A DNA stretch of 64,000 nt from Tianweitania sp. UT-5YL-CI-8 (lineage in GTDB: Bacteria > Pseudomonadota > Alphaproteobacteria > Rhizobiales > Rhizobiaceae), in NCBI RefSeq assembly GCF_030010215.1, contig NZ_JASCRR010000014.1:26038-90037 (forward strand). The letters are read 5' to 3'. The notes below the pieces were generated by a model. The model saw nothing but the letters and a program-made list of their open reading frames with translations. It was not told where the DNA came from and did no database searches. Position numbers and translations under genes: made by a program. Positions 32,700 through 41,598 of the stretch are shown here, in pieces; position 1 is the stretch's first letter, and the number at the start of each line of letters is the position of its first letter.

Positions 32700-33229
32700 C
32701 CGCCTTCACAAACCCTCTTGCAGACGGGGCGGGCCATACGTTTTGAACGCTGGATGACCTCGCCATCCTGCTTGGGGTGACGCGGCCTGGCACTGATGTG
32801 CGAGAAGCCCAGCGCCTTGAGCAGCTTGCCGATGGTGCGCTCGTGATAGGCGACCCCGAAGCGCTCCTCGATGACGTGCTGGAGGTCGACGCGCCGCCAG
32901 CGCACCACGCCGTCGACGGCGGGGTCCGGGCCGGTCTCCACGATCTGGGCAAGTTCCGCCTGCTGCGCGGCTGACAGCTGCCTGGGATTTCCCCTGCGGC
33001 GATTGTCCTTCGACCCCGCCGGGCCATGCGCGTTGAAGCGATGCACCCAGTCGCGCAGCGTCTGGCGGTCCATGCCGCCGATCTTCGCCGCATCCGCCCG
33101 GCTCAATCCGTCCAGCACCGCCACGATCGACAGCAGTCGCCGGCTTTGGTTCGCATCCTTCGTGGAGGCCGCCAGACGACGAAGCTGCAACGGCGTATGG
33201 CTCGGCTTGATCTTTACGGTTCTCGGCAT
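32700..33229 (-). pseudogene. IS630-family transposase, N-terminal remnant
   Basis: From the ATG at 33229 (MPRTVKIKPSHTPLQLRRLA) the frame encodes the helix-turn-helix region of an IS630-type transposase: RLLSIVAVLDGLSRADAAKI, GGMDRQTLRDWVHRFNAHGP, GNPRQLSAAQQAELAQIVET and LLKALGFSHISARPRHPKQD. After GEVIQ the similarity ends at about 32745. The catalytic DDE domain is absent, so this is a dead fragment. Its right flank ends just before the C5-dicarboxylate operon. Confidence 0.75.
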
Positions 33230-33369
33230 GGCGCAGATCCTCCACGCCACCCTTGAATCACACCAGCCTCAAATGGGAATCCCCAGAGAGTCACATCAGC
33301 GGGCCGTTGATATTAGTCCCAATTCGCCCAATTTATCGGAATGCGGCACTCAACAGCCATGCAAACGGG

Positions 33370-34194
33370 TTACTGCCCCAAAGTAGCGTAGCGACGGAAG
33401 ATGGCTTCGGCTCGCTTGCGCACTGGTTCGTCCACCAATTCTCCGTCCACAGCCATCGCCCCATCGCCCCCGGTTAACCGCCTGCGAGCCCAGGCCACCT
33501 CCTCTGCAGAGGGTCTGAAACCAGCAAGGATGGCCTCAATCTGCTTCGGATGAATGGCGAGCTTGCCGCTGAAGCCAAGCATCGCCGCATACCGGGCGTC
33601 GTCCTCAACCAATTGGGCATTGTCGATCGCTGTCGTCACGCCGTCGAGCGGGGGCGGCAGTCCGGCAAGCCTCGATGCCAAGACCAACTCGGATCGTGCC
33701 GACAAGAGCGCTTCCCTGGAGTGGCTGCAGCCTACGTCCGCGCAATAATCGACCGAACCAAAGGCTATGCGGACGATGCCGGGCATCACTGCGACGCGGC
33801 GGGCATCCGCTATGCCGCGGGCGGTCTCTATCAAGGCGACGATCGGCAGTCCTTTCGTCTGGCAAAGTTCATCCAGCCCAGGGCCGGCTTCGGCTTTTGG
33901 AAGCACCATGCCAGCAAACGGCATCGATCTAAGCGCGGCGACATCGGCCGGATGATACGGAGTTCCGATCGCGTTGACGCGTACCAAGATTGGTTTCATA
34001 CTAAAATTGGCTCGAAGGGCATCCCGTGCTTTGGCCTTAGAGGCTTCCGCGACTGAGTCCTCCAGATCGATGACAATGGCGTCCGCCGCGGAACCATCGG
34101 CCTTTCCATACCGATCCGGCCTGTCACCCGGCACAAAGAGGGCGGAAATAAACTCGAAGGTATTGGACATATCTGGATTTGCCGTGGGCATCAT
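33370..34194 (-). CDS. ccl: HpcH/HpaI (CitE-like) CoA-ester lyase, probable citramalyl-CoA lyase
   Basis: 274 residues. CitE/malyl-CoA-lyase pattern: ALFVPGDRPDRYGKA, DAIVIDLEDSVAEASKAKAR, RVNAIGTPYHPADV, GMVLPKAEAGPGLDEL, ALIETARGI with the metal-binding Glu, and KLAIHPKQIEAILAGF near the end. It should cleave a 3-hydroxyacyl-CoA such as citramalyl-CoA to acetyl-CoA and pyruvate. It is last in the leftward five-gene operon. Together with the CoA transferase and MaoC gene it matches the itaconate (Ict-Ich-Ccl) or mesaconate route. The ATG at 34194 or 34170 (MSNTFEF) may be the start. Confidence 0.8.
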   Translation of the reverse strand: MMPTANPDMSNTFEFISALFVPGDRPDRYGKADGSAADAIVIDLEDSVAEASKAKARDALRANFSMKPILVRVNAIGTPYHPADVAALRSMPFAGMVLPKAEAGPGLDELCQTKGLPIVALIETARGIADARRVAVMPGIVRIAFGSVDYCADVGCSHSREALLSARSELVLASRLAGLPPPLDGVTTAIDNAQLVEDDARYAAMLGFSGKLAIHPKQIEAILAGFRPSAEEVAWARRRLTGGDGAMAVDGELVDEPVRKRAEAIFRRYATLGQ

Positions 34195-34222
34195 GGCGCT
34201 GACCGTCGCGATAGGTATTAGG

Positions 34223-35413
34223 TCACGAAGTCACTGCTTGTGGTTCATGCTCGGCCGAGCGCGGCAGTTTTGACAATGAGCCAAGTACCAACTCGTTGTC
34301 GGCGCCCATAGCCGGGGCAGGTCGCAAGGGCAGTGTTTCACCTGGACACCTGACCGGGCTTGCCATCGCTTTCATCGTGCCTCGAACGGGATGAGGCATG
34401 TCCACAACCATGCCAGTCTCATAGGCAAACGGATTGTCGAGCGCCTGCGCAACGTCATAGACAGGTGCGACCGGAACCTTGCCTGCGAGTAGCTCGATCC
34501 AATCCCGGGTGTCGCGTTCAGACAGAACCGCATCCAGGTCAGCCGTGAGCTCGTTCCTGTGGGCCAATCTTGCCGCATAATCTTTATAGCGCACATCTTC
34601 GACCCATTCGGGCCTGTTCACGAGCTTGGCCAGCGTGGGCCAAAACTTCTCCTTGTTGCACATGATGAAGATCCAGCCATCGCGGGTGCGGTAGAGTTGG
34701 CTTGGCGTCAATGATGGGTGCGCGGAACGTGGCGCGCGTCCGGAGTTGATCCCTTCATTCAGGTACCACGTGCCGAGGTAGTTGACGTTGTGAATTGCCA
34801 CATCGAAGAGGCTCGTATCGATGTCGCGGCCTTTTCCGGAATGTCGTGCAGACACAAGGGCGGCGAGCAAGGCCATGGCTGCGGTTGTGCCCGTCATCAT
34901 ATCGACAATTGAAAGGCCGAAGCGCGCAGGTGGGCCATCGGGCTCGCCTGTCAGCGCCAGATAACCCGCCTCGGCCTGCATCAGATAGTCGTATCCTGGC
35001 CAATCCCTCCGCGACCCTTCTCGGCCATAGGCAGACAGATGACAGCATACGATGGCCGGATTGACGTCCTTCAAGGTGTCGTAGGTGATGCCGAGCTTCG
35101 CCGGCAAATCGCCTCTCAAGTTATCGAACACCGCATCCGCCGTTGCGACCAATCCCCTGAAAAGTTCCATCTGCTCTGGCACTTTCAGATCAAGGGTGAC
35201 GCTCTTCTTGTTGCGATTGAACGATTGGAAGAAGTGGCTATCGTCGGGCCCAAAGAAGTATGGCCCCACGTGCCGCCCGACGTCGCCACCGTCCCGCGGG
35301 TTCTCGACCTTGATCACTTCCGCGCCCAGATCTGCCAGGTGCTGCGTGCCAAACGGGCCTGCGCCGTACTGTTCGACCGAGACGATCCGCACGCCTTCCA
35401 GAGGCAGGCTCAT
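34223..35413 (-). CDS. ict: Family III (CaiB/BaiF) CoA transferase, probable itaconate or mesaconate CoA transferase
   Basis: 396 residues. Start LEGVRIVSVEQYGAGPFGTQ, then HLADLGAEVIKVENPRDGGD and the catalytic Asp in GLSIVDMMTGTTAAMALLAA (about residue 168). YDYLMQAEAGYLALTG and YRTRDGWIFI are family landmarks. It transfers CoA from succinyl-CoA (or another donor) to a carboxylate. In the itaconate cluster of Pseudomonas aeruginosa the activating enzyme is of this class. The ATG overlaps the stop of the acyl-CoA dehydrogenase gene by four bases, so translation is coupled. Confidence 0.8.
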   Translation of the reverse strand: MSLPLEGVRIVSVEQYGAGPFGTQHLADLGAEVIKVENPRDGGDVGRHVGPYFFGPDDSHFFQSFNRNKKSVTLDLKVPEQMELFRGLVATADAVFDNLRGDLPAKLGITYDTLKDVNPAIVCCHLSAYGREGSRRDWPGYDYLMQAEAGYLALTGEPDGPPARFGLSIVDMMTGTTAAMALLAALVSARHSGKGRDIDTSLFDVAIHNVNYLGTWYLNEGINSGRAPRSAHPSLTPSQLYRTRDGWIFIMCNKEKFWPTLAKLVNRPEWVEDVRYKDYAARLAHRNELTADLDAVLSERDTRDWIELLAGKVPVAPVYDVAQALDNPFAYETGMVVDMPHPVRGTMKAMASPVRCPGETLPLRPAPAMGADNELVLGSLSKLPRSAEHEPQAVTS

Positions 35414-36570
35414 GCCGGGTTCCTTTCGACAAGCTGGCGCGCAATAATGATGCGCTGCAGCTCGTTCGTGCCCTCTCCGATCGTCAGCAGCGGCGCGTCG
35501 CGGTAGTAGCGCTCCACGTCATATTCCTTGGAATAGCCGTAGCCGCCATGAATGCGCAGGGCATCGGTCGCGTTGCTGAGGGCGGATTCCGTCGCGAAAT
35601 ACTTCGCCATACCGGCCTCCATGTCGCAGCGCCGTCCTTCGTCGAAGGCGCGAGCGGCGCTCTCGACCAGCAGCCTGGACGCCTCGACCCGCGTTGCCAT
35701 TTCGCCCAACATCAGCTGGATGGCCTGGTGCTCGCAGATCGGCTTTCCGAAGGTCTTACGTATCTGCGCATAAGCAAGACTGTCTTCAAGCGCCGCTCGC
35801 GCGACGCCGACACCGCGCGCAGCCACGTTGATGCGCCCGAGTTCCAGACCCGATAGTATCTGCTGCAGTCCGCGCCCTTCCTGCCCACCGATCAGACGAT
35901 CAGCGGGAATGCGGTAATCCGTGAACAGAAGTTCGCAAGTATCGATACCGCGATAGCCGAGCTTCGGCAGCTTCTTCACCACCTCGAAGCCAGTACCCTT
36001 TTCCGCAAGGAAAAGACTCATGCCACGGTGACGTGGCTCGGCGGTCGGATCAGTCTTGACCAGCAATGCGATGCAATTTCCATACATCGAGTTGGTGATC
36101 CATGTCTTGGCACCGTTGACGACATAGGCCTCGCCATCGCGGCGTGCTGTTGTGCGGATCGCCTGTAGATCCGTACCGCAGTCCGGTTCAGTCAGACCAA
36201 CGCCCCCTCTGAGCTCACCCGTCGCGAAGCGTGGCAGGAATTCGGCCTTTTGTGCCTGCGTCCCGTTTCGCTGCACAGCCGACGCCATGATGAGATGCGA
36301 GTTAATGATGCCGGAGAGCGACATCCAGGTCCGCGACAGCCGCTCGACGATGCGTGCGTAGGTCGTGGTCGGCAAGCCAAGACCACCATAATCTTCACTG
36401 ATCGTGCATCCAAACAGCCCCATCGCTTTCATCTTCTCGACAATTTCAGCAGGATAGATGTCGTCATTCTCCAGCTTGCGCACATGAGGCACGACTTCCG
36501 TATCGAGGAACCGATCGAGCATATCGAGGATCAAGTCCTCCTGCTCGCGCAAGCCTTTTTCGTCTTTCAT
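35410..36570 (-). CDS. Acyl-CoA dehydrogenase
   Basis: 386 residues, a typical acyl-CoA dehydrogenase: GGVGLTEPDCGTDLQAIRTT (flavin/substrate loop), WITNSMYGNCIALLVKTDP, RKTFGKPICEHQAIQLMLGE, IHGGYGYSKEYDVERYYRDA and IGEGTNELQRIIIARQL with the catalytic Glu position. It introduces a double bond into an acyl-CoA, passing electrons to ETF. In the equivalent Pseudomonas itaconate cluster an acyl-CoA dehydrogenase gene is also present, perhaps to feed 2-methylsuccinyl-CoA or a similar saturated precursor. Twelve bases after the MmgE/PrpD stop. Confidence 0.88.
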   Translation of the reverse strand: MKDEKGLREQEDLILDMLDRFLDTEVVPHVRKLENDDIYPAEIVEKMKAMGLFGCTISEDYGGLGLPTTTYARIVERLSRTWMSLSGIINSHLIMASAVQRNGTQAQKAEFLPRFATGELRGGVGLTEPDCGTDLQAIRTTARRDGEAYVVNGAKTWITNSMYGNCIALLVKTDPTAEPRHRGMSLFLAEKGTGFEVVKKLPKLGYRGIDTCELLFTDYRIPADRLIGGQEGRGLQQILSGLELGRINVAARGVGVARAALEDSLAYAQIRKTFGKPICEHQAIQLMLGEMATRVEASRLLVESAARAFDEGRRCDMEAGMAKYFATESALSNATDALRIHGGYGYSKEYDVERYYRDAPLLTIGEGTNELQRIIIARQLVERNPA

Positions 36571-36582
36571 CAGTCTGATCCT

Positions 36583-37976
36583 TTAGGAGGCGCGGCCGGC
36601 CAGAACTGCAGAGAGCTCCGCGGCAGGCATGGTGTCGAGTTTGTGAATTGCGCCAAGCACCTTGATGGCCGCTTCTTCGGACAACGCCATCGTTGCGTTT
36701 TCCATGAATTTCGTGGTGATCTCATCAGAGGTGAGCGGACGGTCGGAAGCGCCGCGGTTGACGTGTTCGCGATGGCGAACCTCGCGCCCATCCGCCAGCG
36801 TGACGACGACTTCACCGGAGTAGTAGGTCGGAAATGCTGACTTTGGATCGATCTCGTAAGAGACCTTCGAGGCGATCCCCAGCATCGTGGGATCGGACAG
36901 GGCCTCTGGCTCCAACTCTGCCAGTCCAAACCGGCCGCGGACGAGGCCAGAAGCGACGGCATAATGAACTGAAAACTGGGCGTCGTAGCTGTTCTGCGGC
37001 TTCTTCTTATTCTCGACGGGTTCGCAGACCGTCTTGATCACCTCGGCGGGAACCAACGCCCGTATAGCTGCGATCTGCGCCGGTTCGATCCCGTGTTGCG
37101 CACGCAAGGCTACGGCGGCGTCGGCAAAGGCATGCGTGAAGTGACAAGCCGGCAGCGGCTTGACGGCGACCTGCGTGACTTCCCAGACCCTGCCGAGATC
37201 TGCGGTTGCAAGGCTTAGGTCACACGCTTGGGCGAGTGGACCCAGATGACTTGCATAGAGGCCGAACCTTCCCTCGTAGGCCGCCATCGGGCCAATGAAG
37301 CCGTTTCGGGCCAGAATGGCAGCGGTGATGCCGGCAGCACCAGCCCAACCCGGATGAAGGCGCTTCGTCCAGGCGCCATCCTGGAGGAATTCCAGGCTTC
37401 CAGAAGCCAGCGATAGTGCGATGCCTGCGCATGGGCGAGTTGCTTTGGTGGCAATCCCTTGAGCTTGCCAGCGACGAGTGCACAGGCGAAGGTTCCAATC
37501 AGTCCCGTGGGATGGAAGCCCGTCTGGTGAAAACCGCCCTTTGCAACGGATGCCAGCCGTGCGCCGACTTCCATTCCAGCTACATAGCCGGTCAGCAGTT
37601 CTCTGCCGCTCACCCCAGCTGCCGCGGCAACACCCAGGGCAGTCGGAAAACAGCTGGCGGTGGCATGGATCACGCCGCGCGTGTGGGTGTCGTCATAGTC
37701 GAGTGCATGGACAAGGAACCCATTCATCGTGACCGCATCGCGAAGACCAAGACGAGTGCCAAAGCCGATCACGTGGCTGCTGCCATCGCCAAACTCTCTG
37801 AGCGCGGACAGTGTCCGATGGGAGAACTCGTATTGCGTGGAAGCGAGCGCGATTCCAACTGCATCCAGAATGAGAAACCGTGCGCGATCGCGCACCTGAT
37901 CGGGTATCGTCTCGAATGTTAGTGCATCTACGAAATGCGCGAGCCGTTGCGAGATCTTTGTGTCGGGTTGATCCAT
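36583..37976 (-). pseudogene. MmgE/PrpD-family protein with a one-base frameshift
   Basis: The N-terminal half (MDQPDTKISQRLAHFVDALT; AVTMNGFLVHALDYDDTHTR; HATASCFPTALGVAAAAG) reads to LPPKQLAHAQ. There one G is missing near 37428 (CAGGCATCG where CAG GGC ATC GCA is expected). The C-terminal half continues in another frame (SLASGSLEFLQDGAWTKRLH; ACHFTHAFADAAVALRAQHG; PTYYSGEVVVTLADGREVRH) to 36583. Repaired, it is a full ~460-residue MmgE/PrpD protein, the fold of 2-methylcitrate dehydratase and cis-aconitate decarboxylase. Such a gene is also part of the Pseudomonas itaconate cluster. Whether the lesion is real or a sequencing error is open. Confidence 0.82.
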
Positions 37977-38029
37977 GAACTCTTTCGCCGCTGATTGCAC
38001 GCCGAAGGCGGCCGAAGGGGAGGTCTCGT

Positions 38030-38536
38030 TCAGTAGCCGGCCTTCTGGTCTACATTGCCGTCTCGTGTCTGGATCAACGCACTTCGTTCAAAGCTCATGA
38101 CAACGGTGCCATCAGCTTTGCGTCCGAGGGTCTTGACGCGGACGATTCCGGCGCCTTGTCTGGACTTCGACATACGCTTGTCGAGAACTTCGGACTCTGC
38201 GTAAATCGTATCGCCGGGGAATACCGGTGCGATGAGCTTGATGTCGCCCCACCCGAGATTCGCGATTGCTTTGCCGCTGACATCAGCGACTGTCATCCCA
38301 AGGACGATCGCGACGGTGAGGCCGCTGTTCACGAGGGGTTTTCCGAACTCACTCTGCGCTGCAAAGTGCGAGTCGCAGTGCATTGGATGCTGATTCATTG
38401 TCATCAGCGAGAAATTGATATTGTCGGATTCAGTGATGGTCCGCCCAGGACGATGTTCGTAGACGTCCCCAATCTCGAAATCCTCATAGTAGCGGCCCAC
38501 TTCCGATCGATACCGCTGCTCGCCAATCTTGCGCAT
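38030..38536 (-). CDS. ich: MaoC-family enoyl-CoA hydratase, probable itaconyl- or mesaconyl-CoA hydratase
   Basis: 168 residues from the ATG at 38536 (MRKIGEQRYRSEVGRYYEDF), with AAGG upstream; a GTG at 38569 is possible. A hot-dog fold of the MaoC type: FEIGDVYEHRPGRTITESDN (hydratase motif with catalytic Asp), MNQHPMHCDSHFAAQSEFGK with the conserved His, PLVNSGLTVAIVLGMTVADV, and GDTIYAESEVLDKRMSKSR. It should hydrate an unsaturated C5 acyl-CoA to citramalyl-CoA or methylmalyl-CoA. It is first in the operon, divergent from the GntR gene, with two candidate operators between them. Confidence 0.82.
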   Translation of the reverse strand: MRKIGEQRYRSEVGRYYEDFEIGDVYEHRPGRTITESDNINFSLMTMNQHPMHCDSHFAAQSEFGKPLVNSGLTVAIVLGMTVADVSGKAIANLGWGDIKLIAPVFPGDTIYAESEVLDKRMSKSRQGAGIVRVKTLGRKADGTVVMSFERSALIQTRDGNVDQKAGY

Positions 38537-38604
38537 CACGAACCTTGCCTCATTCCACGGGGCCCTCACGGAATTCCATTCTGCGAGCCTATAAGCCTAG
38601 TACA

Positions 38605-38614
38605 ACAATGTCCA
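38605..38614 (-). promoter_or_regulatory. Candidate GntR operator, copy 1 (TGGACATTGT)
   Basis: ACAATGTCCA on the plus strand, i.e. TGGACATTGT on the minus strand. The same 10-mer recurs at 39725-39734 in front of hyuB, and a one-mismatch copy is at 38665-38674. All three lie in gaps next to the gntR gene. Confidence 0.4.
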
Positions 38615-38657
38615 TACATAATCCCTAAAATTTTGGTATCTGGGAGCAAACCGGCGT

Positions 38658-38674
38658 CTATGTGTGGACATAGT
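38658..38674 (+). promoter_or_regulatory. Candidate GntR operator, copy 2, inside inverted repeat CTATGT-N4-ACATAG
   Basis: A perfect 6-bp-arm inverted repeat (38658-38673) overlaps TGGACATAGT (38665-38674), which differs by one base from the motif at 38605 and 39725. It lies midway in the 300-bp control region between the leftward C5-dicarboxylate operon and gntR. Confidence 0.45.
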
Positions 38675-38836
38675 TTGAGAGGTTTCGGCGAATGGCGAGA
38701 AATCCGGCATATGGGTGATGATTTGTCAAAAATTGCGGCACTATCCGACTATGTTTGACTAAAGCAACATTGTCGCCAGGCGTGTTTGTGGCTAGTTCTC
38801 GAACAGCGATGATCGGGTAGCGGGAGGAAGGCATAG

Positions 38837-39607
38837 GTGGACGAAAACGGCGAGAAGCCTTCATCAGGAGATGTGCGGGGTCACCGGTATCGCGATATTG
38901 CCAACGACCTGTTCGCCGCGATCAAGGATGGGCGATATGCACTTGGTGACAGACTTCCAACAGAGCAGGCGATTTCGACTCAATACGACGTCAGCCGGCA
39001 CACTGCGCGTCATGCAGTCCAGGAGCTTGAGCGCCTGGGGCTAGTCACCCGTAACAAAGGGGGCGGGACGGTTGTCGTCAAGACGGATCCAAATCCACGT
39101 TTCATAAACTCGATCTCATCGATCGAGGACCTTATGCAGTATGCCGCCACCGCGCGCTTCGAGACGTTAAGAACCCGAAATGCGCTTGCCCTGCCGCAGA
39201 TTGAGACCTTGAGTGGTCGTGAGCGTCCTGACGAATGGGGTCACGCAGAAGGACTACGGTATGTGGACGGATCCGATCGCCCTGTATGCTGGACCGACGT
39301 TTTCCTCCACCCTGACGTCTCGGACATCATGGATACGATAGGCCACACACCCCGTCCGATCTACAGCCTCATAGAGGAGCGTCACCAGATTGCGATACAT
39401 TCCATAAGCCAGACAATTGAGGCGATCAGTATCGCAGGCGACATCGCTGCAGGGCTGTATGTCCGTCCCGGTTCGGCCGGGCTCAAGATAACCCGCGCAT
39501 ATCACGATATAGACAAGCGTGTGCTTGAGATCGCCGTCAACATCTACCCTGCAGCGAATTTCAGCTACCGTATGACGATCTTGCGTGGTCAACCGCGCGA
39601 GCCGTAG
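38837..39607 (+). CDS. GntR-family regulator with UTRA effector domain
   Basis: 256 residues from a GTG at 38837 with GGGAGGAAGG upstream. The N-terminal winged helix reads RYRDIANDLFAAIKDGRYAL, GDRLPTEQAISTQYDVSRHT, ARHAVQELERLGLVTRNKGG. The C-terminal UTRA domain (residues ~95-250) binds the effector (SLIEERHQIAIHSISQTIEA, AAGLYVRPGSAGLKITRAYH). HutC-type regulators are usually repressors released by a pathway metabolite. It is divergent from the C5-dicarboxylate operon and co-directional with hyuB, so it probably controls both. Confidence 0.9.
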   Translation: MDENGEKPSSGDVRGHRYRDIANDLFAAIKDGRYALGDRLPTEQAISTQYDVSRHTARHAVQELERLGLVTRNKGGGTVVVKTDPNPRFINSISSIEDLMQYAATARFETLRTRNALALPQIETLSGRERPDEWGHAEGLRYVDGSDRPVCWTDVFLHPDVSDIMDTIGHTPRPIYSLIEERHQIAIHSISQTIEAISIAGDIAAGLYVRPGSAGLKITRAYHDIDKRVLEIAVNIYPAANFSYRMTILRGQPREP

Positions 39608-39724
39608 CGCCTCTCCGCTAGGTCTCCGTCTCTGAACGGCGATTCCTTCCGGTCCACGGCAATCAGGAGGCTCTGTTGCCGCCCTCCGGCACGAATCAAA
39701 ATGTTGCACCGATGAAAGAATGAC

Positions 39725-39734
39725 TGGACATTGT
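39725..39734 (+). promoter_or_regulatory. Candidate GntR operator, copy 3 (TGGACATTGT)
   Basis: Identical 10-mer to the one at 38605-38614 (opposite strand), located 51 bp before the hyuB start. Its presence in both control regions is the main sequence argument that one regulator governs both operons. Confidence 0.4.
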
Positions 39735-39784
39735 TTTGATCCTTGGCCATCATTCTAAAAAGACCGAGAGGGGCATTACAGGTC

Positions 39785-41563
39785 GTGACAGTTCCGAGCC
39801 ATCTATCAAGTGCGGCCGAAAGCCCGGTGACGCTGGAAGTCATCAAGGGGGCGCTGCGCGCGGCGCAGGCGGAAATGTCCGCCGTCCTCGATCGCACGGC
39901 GATGTCACCCTTTATTCGCGAAAAGAAGGATTACTTCATCGGTTTCTTCGACGAAGTTGGTGGCTTGATCCACGGGGCCGGCCTTCCGCTGATGGGCAAC
40001 ATCATCAAACCTGTCCTCGATCGGTTCCCAATCGAGACAATGCGTCCGGGTGATATCTACTGGTATAATGACTGTTATGGCTCGAAAGGGGCTGTTTCCC
40101 ACACTCCGGACCAAGTGATCATCGCTCCGGTCATTGTCGATGGTCGCGTGCGTGCATTCTCGCAGAGCTGGGCCCATTTCAACGACATAGGCGGCCTTCG
40201 CCCTGGCACGCTGTCGCCCGACGCCGACAACATATTCCAGGAAGGCACGATCGTCCCTCCCATCAAGCTGTTGGATCGGGGCACACAGAACGATGACGCT
40301 GTGGCGATCTTCGTGGCCAACTCGCGCTATCCCGATATGGTGCGGGGGGATCTTCGGGCACTCATAGCAGCGGTTCGCCTTGGTGCGCGCCGGCTTGGCG
40401 AGCTGTTTGACCGCTACAATGACGCGACGATCCTGTGGGCGCTCGACCAGTCGAAGCGCCAGAGCGCAGAACTGACGCGCACGCGGATCGCCGAACTGCT
40501 GAAACCCGGCAAGTACTCTTTCGTCGACCGCGTTGATTCCGATGGACATGGAAATGGTCCGTTCGATGTCGCCTTCGATCTCACGGTCGATGGAAATGGC
40601 GGCCTTTCCCTCGATGCGTCCCGCTCGTCGGACCAAGCGCCGGGTCCAATCAACTTCCTGATGCCGCCTACGGTACCTGGGATGTCTCTGGGTCTGTATG
40701 CAACGCGCAACGATCCAACCCTTCTGGTCAACGAGGGCATGATCAACACGATCGAAGAGATCACTCTTCGATCCGGGAGCGTGCTCCAACCCAATTATCC
40801 TGCCCCGCTTGGCCTCCGTGGAACGACCTTCGTCAAGGTGCAGCAAGCGGTACTGGGCCTCGTCAACGCGGCGACCGATGGCCAAGGGCCCGCCGCCAGC
40901 AATGCCTATTCGCTCTACTACATGCGCGGGAAGGGGCCTGATGGATCGCCGTTTCTACTCACCGATGGCGTCGCGGTTGGCTACGGCGCGAGGCCGACGG
41001 CCGACGGAATCGATGCAGTCTACTTCATCGCACAGGAGAATTATCCTGTCGAGTTTGTCGAGATGGGGTTTCCAATCCGCATCCTGACCTACTCCCTGAA
41101 TATCGACTCAGGTGGACCAGGTCGCTGGCGCGGAGGCACCGGCGTCATCCGCGAAATCGAGGTCATGGCGGACCAGACCCTCTGTTCGGTACGCATTGAG
41201 GGCACCATCAATCCGCCGTGGGGGGTATCCGATGGAAGGGCCGGACGCCCGGGTCGGATCTTCGTCAATTATGGCAAGGCGGACCAGCGCTCGTTGCCCC
41301 CGGTCAAGGACGGTATCGTCCTGAACCGCGGCGACATCCTTCGCATGGAAACGGGCGGGGGAGGCGGCTGGGGAAACCCTTTCGACCGGCCGGCTGAAGT
41401 CGTCTTGGACGACGTCTTGAACGGAATGGTCTCAATGCCCGCAGCGCGCGACGACTATGGCGTCGTCATCGACGAAGCCCTTCTCTCAATCGATGTCGTG
41501 GCAACCGAAGCCCTCCGCGCCACCCGCGCGGAACGCGTACTCTTTCACTACGGCCGGCAGTAG
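39785..41563 (+). CDS. hyuB: Hydantoinase B/oxoprolinase-family protein (HyuB)
   Basis: 592 residues from a GTG at 39785 (VTVPSHLSSAAESPVTLEVI); the frame extends to 39743 but the domain starts here. Landmarks: GALRAAQAEMSAVLDRTAMS, YNDCYGSKGAVSHTPDQVII, GLRPGTLSPDADNIFQEGTI and the C-terminal METGGGGGWGNPFDRPAEVV. HyuB works with HyuA as an ATP-dependent amide/lactam hydrolase such as 5-oxoprolinase or N-methylhydantoinase, and the same fold occurs in acetone and acetophenone carboxylases. Here the HyuA gene follows after a ggt-like gene. Confidence 0.9.
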   Translation: MTVPSHLSSAAESPVTLEVIKGALRAAQAEMSAVLDRTAMSPFIREKKDYFIGFFDEVGGLIHGAGLPLMGNIIKPVLDRFPIETMRPGDIYWYNDCYGSKGAVSHTPDQVIIAPVIVDGRVRAFSQSWAHFNDIGGLRPGTLSPDADNIFQEGTIVPPIKLLDRGTQNDDAVAIFVANSRYPDMVRGDLRALIAAVRLGARRLGELFDRYNDATILWALDQSKRQSAELTRTRIAELLKPGKYSFVDRVDSDGHGNGPFDVAFDLTVDGNGGLSLDASRSSDQAPGPINFLMPPTVPGMSLGLYATRNDPTLLVNEGMINTIEEITLRSGSVLQPNYPAPLGLRGTTFVKVQQAVLGLVNAATDGQGPAASNAYSLYYMRGKGPDGSPFLLTDGVAVGYGARPTADGIDAVYFIAQENYPVEFVEMGFPIRILTYSLNIDSGGPGRWRGGTGVIREIEVMADQTLCSVRIEGTINPPWGVSDGRAGRPGRIFVNYGKADQRSLPPVKDGIVLNRGDILRMETGGGGGWGNPFDRPAEVVLDDVLNGMVSMPAARDDYGVVIDEALLSIDVVATEALRATRAERVLFHYGRQ

Positions 41564-41598
41564 CCGCCCGCCATCTCTGGCCAGATTTCCAGGAAGCA

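Noticed and set aside
20000..39739. Identical 14-mer GGACATTGTTTTGA at 20000-20013 and 39726-39739
   Set aside because: Looked like a shared operator linking the transpeptidase gene to the GntR system, but a few chance 14-mer matches are expected in 64 kb and the gene contexts are unrelated.
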